Source of the DNA: Archangium primigenium
Lineage (GTDB): Bacteria > Myxococcota > Myxococcia > Myxococcales > Myxococcaceae
Reading direction: 5' to 3'
NCBI RefSeq assembly: GCF_016904885.1
Contig: NZ_JADWYI010000001.1
Coordinates: forward strand, 2,356,001 to 2,420,000
DNA length: 64,000 bases
Positions 45,800-55,367 of the stretch are shown piece after piece. Numbering within the stretch: the stretch's first letter is position 1; every line of letters starts with the position of its first letter. A model generated the notes under the pieces. It did not search any database, was not told the DNA's origin, and saw only the letters and a program-made list of their open reading frames with translations. A program made the position numbers and the translations under genes.

Positions 45800-46735
45800 T
45801 CAGGGAGCGCGGCAGCCCGTGGTGGTGCGGTGCTGACGCACACATTCCATGTCGAGCTGGGGCAGTCGCGAGTGACCCGGGCTGGAGAAGACCAGACCCA
45901 CCGACAGGCCGAAGCGCACGGTGTCGGTGAAGGTGTCGAGCACGCCCGCGTCCGGCTCGAGGCCGATCCGGTCGTTGGCGTTGAGGAACACGCCGCCCAG
46001 GTCCCCGCCCATGTAGAGCTTCTGGCCGAAGAGCGAGGCCTTGGCCAGGGTCCAGCGCAGCTGCAGGAGCGCGCCCAGGCCCTGGTGCGGGCCGAACAGG
46101 CCATAGGTGGCGGCCACGTCCACGGCGATCTTGTCCGCGCGCTCGTGGTAGCCCCAGCCCTCGATGTCGGCCGCCACGTCCACGGAGCGCTCGATGTGCA
46201 GGCCCCCCATGAGCGTGGGGCTGAAGCCCAGGCGGCGGCCGGCCGGGTCGCCCTCGGGCTGCCAGGGGTGGACGAGCACGTCCAGGCCGCCGAACGGTCC
46301 GAAGCCCCAGGCCTTCGCGGTGGGGACGTCCTTGAGCGAGCGGTCATCGCTCACGCCGATGTTGGTGGTGCCGTAGCCCCAGAAGGTGGGCACGAAGCCC
46401 GCCTTGAGCTGGAGGCCGAAGGTGGTGCTGACCGAGCCGCTGTAGTTGTAGGAGAAGCTGTCGGCGAACGGGCCGTAGGACAGGTGGGCCCGGGCATCCA
46501 GGTAGAGGTTGGGCGCGAAGGTGGCGTCGGTCGCGTTGGCGAAGATCTCCCCGCCGAAGGTGCCAGGCACGGCGAGCAGCAGGCCGCCACCGAAGGTCAG
46601 GGCATGGTCGTAGGAATCGCCTTGCCGGAGCGTGTAGGTGACCCGGTCATCGTCCGCGTGGGCTGGAGACGACCAGACGAGGGCCGCCGAGAGGACCGCG
46701 AGGACCGCACTACCGCATTCGTGCTGCTTGACCAT
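45800..46735 (-). CDS. Outer-membrane beta-barrel protein
   Basis: A 311-residue exported protein. A signal peptide ends near residue 27 (WSSPAHA-DDD). The mature part alternates hydrophobic and polar residues in many short strands with aromatic ends (for example LYLDARAHLSYGPFADSFSY; ALLQLRWTLAKASLFG), as in an outer-membrane barrel of about 12-14 strands. No enzyme motif is seen. The C-terminus ends in HRTTTGCRAP after a cysteine pair. A porin or envelope assembly role is possible. It is divergent from the SBF-like transporter gene. Confidence 0.65.
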   Translation of the reverse strand: MVKQHECGSAVLAVLSAALVWSSPAHADDDRVTYTLRQGDSYDHALTFGGGLLLAVPGTFGGEIFANATDATFAPNLYLDARAHLSYGPFADSFSYNYSGSVSTTFGLQLKAGFVPTFWGYGTTNIGVSDDRSLKDVPTAKAWGFGPFGGLDVLVHPWQPEGDPAGRRLGFSPTLMGGLHIERSVDVAADIEGWGYHERADKIAVDVAATYGLFGPHQGLGALLQLRWTLAKASLFGQKLYMGGDLGGVFLNANDRIGLEPDAGVLDTFTDTVRFGLSVGLVFSSPGHSRLPQLDMECVRQHRTTTGCRAP

Positions 46736-46852
46736 GGATGAACGACTCCCAGATGAGGTGGGCCCATGGTGTTCAGAGTGTCACCCCGGAGCCTAGCCCG
46801 TGTTCAGGGGGGGGCGGACCCCGTGCGCCGTCCGGGGTAGAAGGGCCGGGCG

Positions 46853-47827
46853 ATGACGACCCTCCTGTCCCGGCTCCGCCCCGACACCTTCACCCTGGCC
46901 CTGCTGGCGACGGTGGGGCTGGCCACGGTGCTCCCGGTCCGGGGCGCGGCCGTGGCCCCGCTCGACGCCGTGACCCACGCGGCGATCGCGCTGCTCTTCT
47001 TCCTGCACGGCGCGCGACTGTCGCGTCAGGCCATCCTCGAGGGCATGGGGCACTGGCGGCTGCATGGGGTGGTCCTCGCCTCCACGTTCGTGCTCTTCCC
47101 CCTGCTGGGCGGGGCCCTGCGCTGGGCGCTGGACGGGTGGGTGGATCCCCCCCTGCTGCTGGGCTTCATGTTCCTGTGCCTCCTGCCCTCCACGGTGCAG
47201 TCCTCCATCGCGTTCACGTCCATGGCGGGGGGCAACGTGGCGGCGGCGGTGTGCAGCGCCTCCGCGTCCAACCTGCTCGGGGTGTTCCTGACGCCGCTGC
47301 TGGTGAGCGTGTTCCTGCGCGGCGGGAGCGAGGGCGGGGGCATCTCCCTGGAGTCCGTGGGCGTCATCTTCGTGGAGCTGTTCGTGCCCTTCGTGGCGGG
47401 ACACCTGCTGCGCGGGTGGATCGGCGCCTGGGTGGAGCGCCAACGCCCCGTGTTGGGCTTCGTGGACCGGGGCTCCATCCTGCTTGTGGTCTACACCGCG
47501 TTCAGCGAGGCGGTGGTCAACGGCCTCTGGTCGCGCCTGGGGTGGAGGGAGGTGCTCGTGCTCGGCGTGCTCAGCGGCGTGCTCCTGGCCGCGGTGCTGC
47601 TCGCGACCGTGGGGGCCAGCCGGCTCTTGGGCTTCTCGCGCGAGGACGAGATCACCATCGTCTTCTGCGGCTCCAAGAAGAGCCTCGCCAGCGGAGTGCC
47701 CATGGCGAGCGTGCTCTTCGCCGGAGGCTCGGTCGGGGCCATCGTGCTGCCGCTGATGTTCTTCCACCAGTTGCAGCTCATGGTGTGCGCGGTGCTGGCG
47801 CGCCGGTATGCCGCCCGGCGCGGGTGA
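46853..47827 (+). CDS. Bile acid:sodium symporter (SBF/YfeH)-family transporter
   Basis: A 324-residue protein with about ten membrane segments. SBF-like motifs: LFFLHGARLSRQAILEG near 48, LCLLPSTVQSSIAFTSMAGGN near 114 and ITIVFCGSKKSLASGVPMAS near 265, the last being the crossover region of the second repeat. The YfeH/RCH1 type has been linked to sodium-driven organic anion or calcium transport. It is divergent from the barrel protein gene and convergent with the secreted protein gene, with two bases between. Confidence 0.85.
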   Translation: MTTLLSRLRPDTFTLALLATVGLATVLPVRGAAVAPLDAVTHAAIALLFFLHGARLSRQAILEGMGHWRLHGVVLASTFVLFPLLGGALRWALDGWVDPPLLLGFMFLCLLPSTVQSSIAFTSMAGGNVAAAVCSASASNLLGVFLTPLLVSVFLRGGSEGGGISLESVGVIFVELFVPFVAGHLLRGWIGAWVERQRPVLGFVDRGSILLVVYTAFSEAVVNGLWSRLGWREVLVLGVLSGVLLAAVLLATVGASRLLGFSREDEITIVFCGSKKSLASGVPMASVLFAGGSVGAIVLPLMFFHQLQLMVCAVLARRYAARRG

Positions 47828-47829
47828 CG

Positions 47830-48963
47830 TCAGCGCGCCGCGGACTTCTGCGGGACGGGCAGGGGCCAGAAGCTGGCCTGCTCCGGGCCCTCCAGGGCGA
47901 AGAGCATCCGCCGGGCCTTCAGGTCCCACAGCCGCAGGAAGGTGCCCTGGTCGTTGTCGCCCACCACGAGCACCAGGCTGCCCCGGGTGAAGAGCGTGAG
48001 CGCGCTGTCCGCCCGGGTGCCCTGCAGGGGCAGCGGCTCCAGGCCCTTCGGACCCTCGGTGTACACGGGGCCCTCGTCGTAGGTGATGCCCCCTTCCTGG
48101 ACCTGGGTCAGGTACAGCGGGCCCGCGGCGGTGTCGAAGCGCCGCCAGACGGGCGCCGAGGGCGCGGGGAGCTTGGGCGAGGGCAGCTTCGCGCGCACGG
48201 CCTCGGTGTCGGTGACGCGGGTGAAGCGCTCACGCGCCGCGTCCTCCATCGCCTCCGGGCTCGGCCCGAGCGACTGGAGCGCCTCGAGCGCGCGGACTCC
48301 CGGGGCGGCGTCTTCCCCATAGGAGGTGCTCCGTGTCTCGATGCGCGTCCACCCGCCCTCCTCCCACCGGAAGGCATGGGCCAGTCCCGGGATGCCCGTG
48401 TCCGAGGCCGGATAGTCCTGGCCCTCGAACGCGATGACCCCGCGCATCCGGGTGCCCTCGAGTCGCGGGACCACCTTTAAGTAGGGCGCATACCCCTTCT
48501 GCTCGGGCGGGTTCTCGTCCTCCGGGAAGAGGTCGATGGGATCCTCCAGGAAGACCAGGGGGCGGCCCTCGGCGTCGAAGCCGTGCCGGGCCAGATCTCC
48601 CTGGGGGGGCAGGGTCATGACCGTGTGTTGACGGGCGTCCAGCCGCACCCGCCAGAGGTGGGCCATCTCCTCGCCGTTCAATCCCTCCGTCTTGAAATGG
48701 ACCAGCCCCTGGGCACCGTCCGCGCTCCAGGCGAGCCGTACCTGGTGGCAGGCCACGGGCAGGGTCGCCAGGGTTCGCGGATCCGCGGGCGGGGTGTGTT
48801 GCAGCCAACGGCACCGGCCCGAGACGTCCTTCAAATAGGACAGCGTGGCCTCCGGAACGGCGTCCGCGGTGGGGGACGGGTTGGGTTTGGCGAGGGAGAG
48901 GCCGCCCGCGAACAGCAGGGCGGTGGCCAGGGGCAGGCCCCAGGAGACGGGAGGAAAACGCAT
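47830..48963 (-). CDS. Secreted protein, unknown function
   Basis: A 377-residue exported protein with signal peptide (GLPLATALLFAGGLSLA). It contains about five repeating beta-rich segments with the look of a beta-propeller or sandwich (VRLAWSADGAQGLVHF; LDARQHTVMTLPPQGDLA; YLTQVQEGGITYDEGPVY; DNDQGTFLRLWDLKARRMLF), typical of WD40/YWTD-like folds, but no catalytic residues. I recognise no family. Two cysteines near the N-terminus (CRW, CHQ) may form a disulfide. It is divergent from the large helical-repeat lipoprotein. Confidence 0.6.
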   Translation of the reverse strand: MRFPPVSWGLPLATALLFAGGLSLAKPNPSPTADAVPEATLSYLKDVSGRCRWLQHTPPADPRTLATLPVACHQVRLAWSADGAQGLVHFKTEGLNGEEMAHLWRVRLDARQHTVMTLPPQGDLARHGFDAEGRPLVFLEDPIDLFPEDENPPEQKGYAPYLKVVPRLEGTRMRGVIAFEGQDYPASDTGIPGLAHAFRWEEGGWTRIETRSTSYGEDAAPGVRALEALQSLGPSPEAMEDAARERFTRVTDTEAVRAKLPSPKLPAPSAPVWRRFDTAAGPLYLTQVQEGGITYDEGPVYTEGPKGLEPLPLQGTRADSALTLFTRGSLVLVVGDNDQGTFLRLWDLKARRMLFALEGPEQASFWPLPVPQKSAAR

Positions 48964-49221
48964 GTCGGGAGTCCTCGTGCGTCCGCACGAGCAGCGGCGA
49001 ACGACGTGCGATGAAACATACGCTGAACTTCGTGGCGGATGGAATCCGTACCGGAGGGCTCCTTTCTTGTGTCTGCATTGTCTTTGAGGCCGTGATTCGC
49101 GGGCTTTGAAAATAAAATGTCAGCCATTCATCGGGGGCGTTCCGTGCTTGCCCGCCTGCCTGGCCCCGCCGGAGCGCTTTGAGCTCCTCGGGGCCCCGTG
49201 GGTGACGGGAGGCATGCGAGG

Positions 49222-52200
49222 ATGCGGCCCATGTTTTCCCGCCGGTTCCGGTCCGTATCCCTCCTGCTGTGTCTGGGCCTTCCTTCCCTGGGGTGTTCGA
49301 AGGAGGAAGCTCCGCCGCCCAGGCCCGCGGGGCGTCCCCTCGCCGTGCCCCAGGATCCCTCGCTCTCGCGCGCCGACGGCCTCGAGGCGTTCCGCACGGG
49401 GTACCTCGCGGCCTACCGGCTCAAGCCGGATGCGCGCTTCTCCCGTGCGCTCACGGACGTGGAGTCCCTGCTCACCGGCAAGCCCGCCGCCCCCGTGGAG
49501 GCGCGCTTCCAGGACGGCACGTGGACCTTCCTGAGCCAGGGCCAGGAGGTGGGCACGCTGCCCGAGTTCCCCAGCTACGCCCAGGCGCTGGCCGTGCTCG
49601 AGGCGCGGGTCCGTCAGCTCGGCACCCAGGGGCTCGCGCTCCCGGCGGATCCGGCGGCGGCACCTCCCGCTCCGGCCCCGAAGCCCGCGAAGGGCACGAA
49701 GCCCGCGAAGGGCACGAAGGCCGTCCGCAAGCCCGCGCGGGCCCCGAAGGTCGCGGCCAAGAAGAAGGGCGCTCCCGCGTCGGCCACGTCCGCGCCCCTG
49801 CCGCTCGGCCTCGACACGCTCGCGGCCCTGCACGCCCTGGACGTGGACTGGGCCGAGGGCAAGCGGGGCGCGCCCCAGGTGAAGGCGGGAACGCGCGCCC
49901 TGGCCTCCCTTGCCTTCCAGCTCGTGGACTTGACCGAGACGGCCGACGACGTGCCCGCCCGGGCCCTGGCGCACCTGGCCGTGGCGCGTGTCGTCACCGG
50001 CGAGCCGCTCACCGAGGAGCAGGCGTTGATCGCCGCGAGCCTCGGGTATGAGCGCGAGGCGCGCCAGCTCGCCGAGGCGCTGCCCGCGGGCACGCCCCTG
50101 CGGCTCTACTTCCAGCGGGACGACGCGCCCCTCGAGGCGCTCGCCCGGCGCGAGCGCGATCCGGGCCTGGCCCACTACCTGTGGGTGCGCCGCCTGCCCG
50201 AGATCGGCACGTCCGAGCGCGCGCGCCGGCTGGCGCGGCTCCAGGATCTGCCCGTGCCCCGGCTGCACGAGCTGGTCACCCGGCTGCGCGTGCGTGACTT
50301 CGACACCGACCAGGCCCTGTCCGTGGCGGCCTCGCTGCTCGTCCTGAGTGAGGCGGCCGCGTCCACGGGCAACACCGACGTGGAGGATCGCCTCCGCGCG
50401 AAGACCCCGGCCGGCAAGCGCGAGGAGGCCTTGCGCGCGAAGGTCAAACGACTCGAGGCGCGCTTCGATGTCTCCGGACGCGGACTGCTGCCCGCCTTCG
50501 AGCAGCAGCTCGCCCAGGTGGGCACCCAGGGCCGCTACTTCCTCGACGCGCCCATCGAGCGCTCCTGGTTCCAGGGCTTGTTCTACTCCGCGCAGTACCG
50601 CCTCTCGCTTCACCTGCTGGATGGGCGCGCCGCGCCCGACACCGCCGCCGCCTACACCCGGGCCCTCGGGACCCCCGCGTCCGCGGCGGGCAAGGACTTC
50701 CAGGCCTGGATCTCCCAGCTCACCGCCTCGCGCAAGGGCCAGCAGGTGGACGCCGCGCTCATGAAGTCCCTCACCGGGCTCCAGGTCTTCGGCACCGCGC
50801 CGCTCCTGCGGGTGATCGAGGAGCTCCAGGACGCCGCGGACTGGGGTGACCCGGCCTTGTCCACCCTGACGCGCCGGATCGCCGTCCGCATGGACTCGCG
50901 CCCGGACCATCGGCTGCAACTGGGCACGCTCGCCCACGAGGCCCTGTATGACGTGCCCCTCTCGGAGAAGCTGCACCGCGCGGCCCTGGACGCCACCGGC
51001 TCGCCCCGCCTGGCCGAGTGGCTCGCCTGGCTCGATCGCGACACCGCGGCGCTCAAGGCCCTCGTCGCCTCGCCCGACCCGGACGTGCGCGGCAGCACCC
51101 GCCTCCAGGCGATCTCCCACCTGCTGGAGGCCGGCGCGCTCGAGCCCGAGGCCCTGCTGGACACGCTCCGGCCCGTGCTGGCCGCGGTCGACGACGACTG
51201 GGGCTTCATCCAGCGGAGCGTGGAGCTGCTCGAGCAGCACGGGCGCCGTGCCGAGGCCCGGGACCTGCTGACGAAGTGGCTGGCGACGCGCCAAGACTCC
51301 CAGGCCTTCGAGGTGGTCTTCGCGCGCACGGAGCTCGCCCGGACCCTCCAGGCCGAGGGCAAGCTCGCGGAGGCGTGGGAGGCCGTGGTGCCCGCCATGA
51401 AGAGCCAGCAGTTCGATGCCCTGCGGCGCGCGGCGCTGCTGTCCCAGGCGCTCGGCGAGTCGGCGCGGGCCCAGACCCTGGCGGAGGGCGCCGCCGAGCG
51501 CTACCCGGGGGCCAAGAGCCTGTCCCTGCTGGCGGAGCTGCACTGGCTCGCGGGCCGTCCCACCGAGGCCGCCGAGGCCCTGAGCCATCCCAAGCGCTCC
51601 GTGCGGCTGGTGGACTGGCGCTGGCGCATCGGCGAGCGCTTCGCCTCCGTCTACGCCGCGCGTCCGGTGGCCGAGGGAATGAAGGCCTTCCAGGCGCTCG
51701 AGAAGCAGAAGGTGGGCGCCGCGGAGCTCGGCCAGCTCCCGGTGGAGGTGAACAAGGCGGGCAACCCCGCGCTCGCCTTCGCGATGCAGTCACGGCTGCG
51801 CGCGCCCGGGTTGCAGCAACTGGAGCTGCTGATGCGGGCTTACGGCTACCAGAAGGCGGCGAAGTCCGAGCCGGAGGCGCTCACGTGGCTGAAGAGCGCC
51901 GTGCCCGAGCGCATGCGCGAGCCGATGAGCATGTTCGCCTTCGCCGAGCAGGAGGACGCCGTGCTGTGGGACGTGGTCCCCGTGTCGGACGCCACGGGGG
52001 AGACGGCGGACTATGTCTGGTTGATGCGCGCCGCCGCGAGCGCCCGGGCCCATGACACGACCCCGGCGCGTCAGCAGGCCCTCACCCAGCGCTTCTCGGA
52101 GGAGCGGCCGGGCTTCTACCACCAGCTCGGCCGGCACCTGGTGGGCCGGGTGCCCGAGGAGGCCGCGCGGGCCGCCGCCACGACGTCCAAGAACCGCGAG

Positions 52201-52389
52201 GAGCTGCCCTTCTTCCTCGGGCTCAAGGCCCAGGCGGATGGGCGCTTCGAGGACGCCGTGGCCTGGTACCGGAACTGCGTGGAAACCGGCAACCCACGCA
52301 ATGGCGAGTACCGATGGGCCCTCGCGGAACTCAACCGCATGCGTCAGGCCGAGCGGAGCGTGGCCCTGATGAAGCAGGCCACGCGCTGA
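49222..52389 (+). CDS. Large helical-repeat (TPR-like) lipoprotein
   Basis: A 1,055-residue lipoprotein; the lipobox LGC lies near residue 22 (LCLGLPSLGCSKEE). After an N-terminal domain and a Lys/Pro/Ala-rich linker (about 143-185, with two repeats of AKGTKP), the rest is almost wholly helical with repeating Ala/Leu/Glu pairs, like a long TPR or Sel1-type solenoid (for example RLARLQDLPVPRLHEL; ALLSQALGESARAQTL; FFLGLKAQADGRFEDAVAWY at the C-end, which is a TPR). Such proteins scaffold envelope complexes. Two ATGs are possible; both keep the lipobox. Its partner is not evident. Confidence 0.68.
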   Translation: MRPMFSRRFRSVSLLLCLGLPSLGCSKEEAPPPRPAGRPLAVPQDPSLSRADGLEAFRTGYLAAYRLKPDARFSRALTDVESLLTGKPAAPVEARFQDGTWTFLSQGQEVGTLPEFPSYAQALAVLEARVRQLGTQGLALPADPAAAPPAPAPKPAKGTKPAKGTKAVRKPARAPKVAAKKKGAPASATSAPLPLGLDTLAALHALDVDWAEGKRGAPQVKAGTRALASLAFQLVDLTETADDVPARALAHLAVARVVTGEPLTEEQALIAASLGYEREARQLAEALPAGTPLRLYFQRDDAPLEALARRERDPGLAHYLWVRRLPEIGTSERARRLARLQDLPVPRLHELVTRLRVRDFDTDQALSVAASLLVLSEAAASTGNTDVEDRLRAKTPAGKREEALRAKVKRLEARFDVSGRGLLPAFEQQLAQVGTQGRYFLDAPIERSWFQGLFYSAQYRLSLHLLDGRAAPDTAAAYTRALGTPASAAGKDFQAWISQLTASRKGQQVDAALMKSLTGLQVFGTAPLLRVIEELQDAADWGDPALSTLTRRIAVRMDSRPDHRLQLGTLAHEALYDVPLSEKLHRAALDATGSPRLAEWLAWLDRDTAALKALVASPDPDVRGSTRLQAISHLLEAGALEPEALLDTLRPVLAAVDDDWGFIQRSVELLEQHGRRAEARDLLTKWLATRQDSQAFEVVFARTELARTLQAEGKLAEAWEAVVPAMKSQQFDALRRAALLSQALGESARAQTLAEGAAERYPGAKSLSLLAELHWLAGRPTEAAEALSHPKRSVRLVDWRWRIGERFASVYAARPVAEGMKAFQALEKQKVGAAELGQLPVEVNKAGNPALAFAMQSRLRAPGLQQLELLMRAYGYQKAAKSEPEALTWLKSAVPERMREPMSMFAFAEQEDAVLWDVVPVSDATGETADYVWLMRAAASARAHDTTPARQQALTQRFSEERPGFYHQLGRHLVGRVPEEAARAAATTSKNREELPFFLGLKAQADGRFEDAVAWYRNCVETGNPRNGEYRWALAELNRMRQAERSVALMKQATR

Positions 52390-52398
52390 GCCCGGGGG

Positions 52399-53367
52399 TT
52401 ACCGGGGGAGGCTGTAGTTGACCGGCACCCAGGCGTAACCCTTGCCCTGGGCCTTGAGCCGACCGAGGCCGGGGAAGGAGACGTGGGCCGCCGCCACGGT
52501 GTAGCCCTGCTTCGCGGCGTCGGCGTAGGCCTTGGCGCGCTGGGGCGCCGCCGCCTTGCTGTCCACGTCGAACTGGACGGTCACCGAGGGGTCGGCGAAC
52601 TGCACCGCGGCCACGTGCATGATGTCGCCCCAGAACACCAGCTTCTGGCCCTGGCTCTCCGCGACGTAGAAGGAGTGCCCGGGGGTGTGGCCCGGCGTCT
52701 CCAGGGTCCGGATGCCGGGAAGGAGCTCGGCGTTGCCCTCGAACGTCTTGAGCCGGTGGGCCGCCACGTACGCGGACAGCGAGGCCCTGGCTTGCTGGAA
52801 GGCGGGCTTCTGGCTCTCGACGGCCTTCGCCTCGTTCGCCTCGTCCAGCCAGTACGCCGCCTCGCGCTTGTGGGCGTGCACGACGGCATTGGGGAAGACC
52901 TGCTTGCCCGCCATCATGAGCCCGCCCGAGTGGTCTACATGGATGTGGGTGATGAGCACGGCGTCGATCTGCTCGGGCTGGTAGCCCGCGGCCCGGAGCG
53001 CGGTGACGAGGTGTCCGCCCGCGGGGCCGAACAGCTCGCCGGCGCCCGTGTCCACCAGGTACAGGGCGGTGCCGGTGTTGATGAGATAGGCGTTGATGGA
53101 CGTCTCCACCGGCGTGGTGAGGTACGCGGCGGACAGCAGCGATTGGACCTTGGCCGGCGGGGCGTTCAGCAGCTTGTCGACCTCCAGGGGCAGCGTGCCG
53201 TCGGACAGCACGGTGATCTCGAAGTCGCCCAGCATGTACCGGTAGTAGCCCGGCGCCTGCGTCTTGACCTGGGGCGCGGACGCCTGGGCGGGCAGGGAAG
53301 ACAGACCGGTCACGGCGGTGAGGCAGGCGGCCAGCGTGGCGCGGCCCCACAGGGAACGAAGCGTCAT
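52399..53367 (-). CDS. Exported metallo-beta-lactamase-fold hydrolase
   Basis: A 322-residue exported protein with signal peptide (residues 1-29, cut near PAQASA). The MBL fold is complete: THIHVDHSGG (H-x-H-x-D-H, near 141), VDTGAG, LETPGHTPGHSFYV (third His), WGDIMH (Asp bridging) and VAAAHVSFPGLGRL (last His). It resembles the quorum-quenching/SdsA-like and aryl-sulfatase-like group more than class B lactamases. The enzyme would act in the periplasm. It is convergent with the lipoprotein gene, and a hairpin occupies its 5' leader. Confidence 0.85.
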   Translation of the reverse strand: MTLRSLWGRATLAACLTAVTGLSSLPAQASAPQVKTQAPGYYRYMLGDFEITVLSDGTLPLEVDKLLNAPPAKVQSLLSAAYLTTPVETSINAYLINTGTALYLVDTGAGELFGPAGGHLVTALRAAGYQPEQIDAVLITHIHVDHSGGLMMAGKQVFPNAVVHAHKREAAYWLDEANEAKAVESQKPAFQQARASLSAYVAAHRLKTFEGNAELLPGIRTLETPGHTPGHSFYVAESQGQKLVFWGDIMHVAAVQFADPSVTVQFDVDSKAAAPQRAKAYADAAKQGYTVAAAHVSFPGLGRLKAQGKGYAWVPVNYSLPR

Positions 53368-53384
53368 GGATGGACTCCAAGGCG

Positions 53385-53416
53385 AAGCGGCGCCGGGAAG
53401 TTCCCGGGCGCCGCTT
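53385..53416. other. Hairpin in the leader of the metallo-hydrolase gene
   Basis: AAGCGGCGCC-GGGAA pairs with TTCCC-G-GGCGCCGCTT, a long stem with one bulged base, 18 bases upstream of the MBL-fold gene start. A perfect TTGACA (53444-53439, minus strand) stands above it, though without a good -10. It could attenuate or stabilise that mRNA. Confidence 0.4.
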
Positions 53417-53535
53417 TACTGTTACCGAGCGGTCACATTGTCAAGGCGATGAGAGGGGGGACGGTCCGGGGAAGGGTGAGAACTCTTGAAGTCAGGTGGT
53501 GCGAGGTGACTTGAAGCGTGGTATGTCCGGCGGAC

Positions 53536-54300
53536 ATGAAGACCACGACGAAGGGTGGGGCCCGGTGGGGTCCGTTCGTGCTCGGCAGGCGGTGCAAGCA
53601 CGCTGCGGGGGAGTTGGGTGACATCTACGAGGCCGTTCACGTCGACACGGGGGCGCCGGCGCTCGTGATGATTCCCCGTCCCGAGTCGAAGTGGCGTCCC
53701 CGGAGGGACTGGCGCACGCGCACCTTCGTGCAGACCTCGCCGCCGCTCCTGGCGAAGGTGGTGGAGGCGGCGCCGAACCAGGGCCGACTGCCGGACCTGA
53801 CGGAGTCGGAGAGCGTGCTGCTCGCGGGCTTCGAGGCGCTGAGCCACGATGGCCGGATGCGCACGTACCTGACGGGTGGCCTGTTGGGACGGCACAAGTG
53901 GTGGCCGGTGGTGGCGGGCCTGGCCGTGGCGGGGATGGCCCTGCTGGTCTTGGGTGGGTGCGTGGGGTGGATGTCCCGGGGCCGCACGGCCGAGGCGCCG
54001 GTGCTGGCACCTGTTGTCCACGTGATCTTGGACAGTGAGCAGCGGGCGCCCTTCCTGACAGATGGTGAGGCGCACGGCGTGAACGGCATCGCCTACCCGC
54101 TCCCGGACAAACCCTTTCAGAACCAGGCCAAGGCGCCGTGTCCTGGCGACCGCGATGAACTCGCCATCAATGGAGGCTGTTGGGTCGTCCTGAAGCGGAA
54201 GCCGCCGTGTCACAAGGACCAGGCGGAGTACCAGGGCGAGTGCTACCTCCCCGTCTCATCGAATCGGGGTGCTCGTCCGCCGCAATCCGTGTCGCCCTGA
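53536..54300 (+). CDS. Kinase-derived membrane protein with extracellular Cys-rich tail
   Basis: A 254-residue protein. The first ~50 residues (FVLGRRCKHAAGELGDIYEA, then VHVDTGAPALVMIPRP) look like the N-lobe of a Ser/Thr kinase with a broken glycine loop and no lysine/catalytic loop. A membrane helix follows (PVVAGLAVAGMALLVLGGCVGW, near 123-144). The outer part ends in a Cys-paired motif (KAPCPGDRDELAINGGCWVV, then PPCHKDQAEYQGECYLP), a pattern seen at the end of some myxobacterial kinase relatives. The catalytic domain is absent. It may be a decoy regulator or a decayed kinase. Confidence 0.6.
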   Translation: MKTTTKGGARWGPFVLGRRCKHAAGELGDIYEAVHVDTGAPALVMIPRPESKWRPRRDWRTRTFVQTSPPLLAKVVEAAPNQGRLPDLTESESVLLAGFEALSHDGRMRTYLTGGLLGRHKWWPVVAGLAVAGMALLVLGGCVGWMSRGRTAEAPVLAPVVHVILDSEQRAPFLTDGEAHGVNGIAYPLPDKPFQNQAKAPCPGDRDELAINGGCWVVLKRKPPCHKDQAEYQGECYLPVSSNRGARPPQSVSP

Positions 54301-54357
54301 CGACACGCGCTCACCGCGTTGAGTCCATGTACGGTGTGGAGCGGTTATCCAAGACCG

Positions 54358-55350
54358 ATGACCTCCGCCCGCATCGACGTCCACTCGCACTATCTGCCGG
54401 ACTTCTACCGGGAGGCGCTCGCCGCCGCCGGGCACACGCGACCCGACGGAATGCCCGCGATTCCCTCGTGGAGTGAGGCGGCGGCGCTCTCCACGATGGA
54501 TCGCCTCGGCATCCGGACCGCTGTCGTGTCCATCTCCTCGCCAGGGGTTCACTTCGGTGACGACGCGGCGGCGCGGGCCTTGGCGCGTCGGGTGAACGAG
54601 GAGGGGGCGCGACTGAAGGCCGCGCATCCAGGGCGGTTTGGCTTCTTCGCCTCGACGCCCCTGCCGGATGTCGAGGGAGCCCTCGCGGAAGTGCGCCATG
54701 CCTTCGACGTGCTGCACGCGGACGGCGTGGTGTTGGAGAGCAACTTCCACGGTGTCTATCTGGGGGATGAGCGTCTGGCCCCGCTCTACGCGGAGCTGGA
54801 CCGGCGCGCGGCGGTGGTCTTCCTCCACCCGACCTCGCCCGCGTGCCCCTGTCACCCGGTGGGAACTCCGGGTTGCACCGAGCCCAAGGACATGGCGCTC
54901 GGCTACCCCCGGCCCATGCTGGAGTTCATCTTCGAGACGACGCGCACGGTGACCCAGATGATTCTCTCCGGGACCCTGGCGCGCTATCCGAACCTCCGCG
55001 TCATCGTGCCTCACGCGGGCGCCGCGCTGCCCATCCTCGGCAACCGGATCGAACTCCTGACGGGTCTGGCGGCGAAGTCCTCGGGGGCTCCGCCCGTCGA
55101 CGTCCGCACAGCCCTTCGGCGTCTGCATTACGACCTCGCGGGCGCTCCCGTGCCCGAGCAGCTTGGTGCACTGCTCCAGGTGGCGGACCCCGGGCGGATC
55201 TTCTACGGCAGTGACTGGCCATTCACGCCCGTGGAGATTTGCGAGGAGCTTGCCTCCCAACTGGAGGCGACCACCCTGCTCGAAGGGCCGCTGCGTGAGT
55301 CGGTGCTGCGCGGCAACGCCGCCCTTGTGTTTCCCGCCCTGACGCGATGA
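54358..55350 (+). CDS. Amidohydrolase-2 (ACMSD-like) metal-dependent hydrolase/decarboxylase
   Basis: A 330-residue protein of the amidohydrolase 2 family. The N-terminal metal motif is DVHSHYLP (H-x-H, residues 7-14), VVSISSPGVH follows, then GVVLESNFHGVYLGD, FLHPTSPACP (third His), VPHAGAALPILGNRIE (fourth His) and YGSDWPFTP (Asp). The set matches aminocarboxymuconate-semialdehyde decarboxylase and related enzymes. The substrate is unknown. No catabolic genes accompany it. The ATG MTSARIDVHSH begins right before the motif, as usual. Confidence 0.85.
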   Translation: MTSARIDVHSHYLPDFYREALAAAGHTRPDGMPAIPSWSEAAALSTMDRLGIRTAVVSISSPGVHFGDDAAARALARRVNEEGARLKAAHPGRFGFFASTPLPDVEGALAEVRHAFDVLHADGVVLESNFHGVYLGDERLAPLYAELDRRAAVVFLHPTSPACPCHPVGTPGCTEPKDMALGYPRPMLEFIFETTRTVTQMILSGTLARYPNLRVIVPHAGAALPILGNRIELLTGLAAKSSGAPPVDVRTALRRLHYDLAGAPVPEQLGALLQVADPGRIFYGSDWPFTPVEICEELASQLEATTLLEGPLRESVLRGNAALVFPALTR

Positions 55351-55367
55351 CTCCCCGCAAGAGGTAC

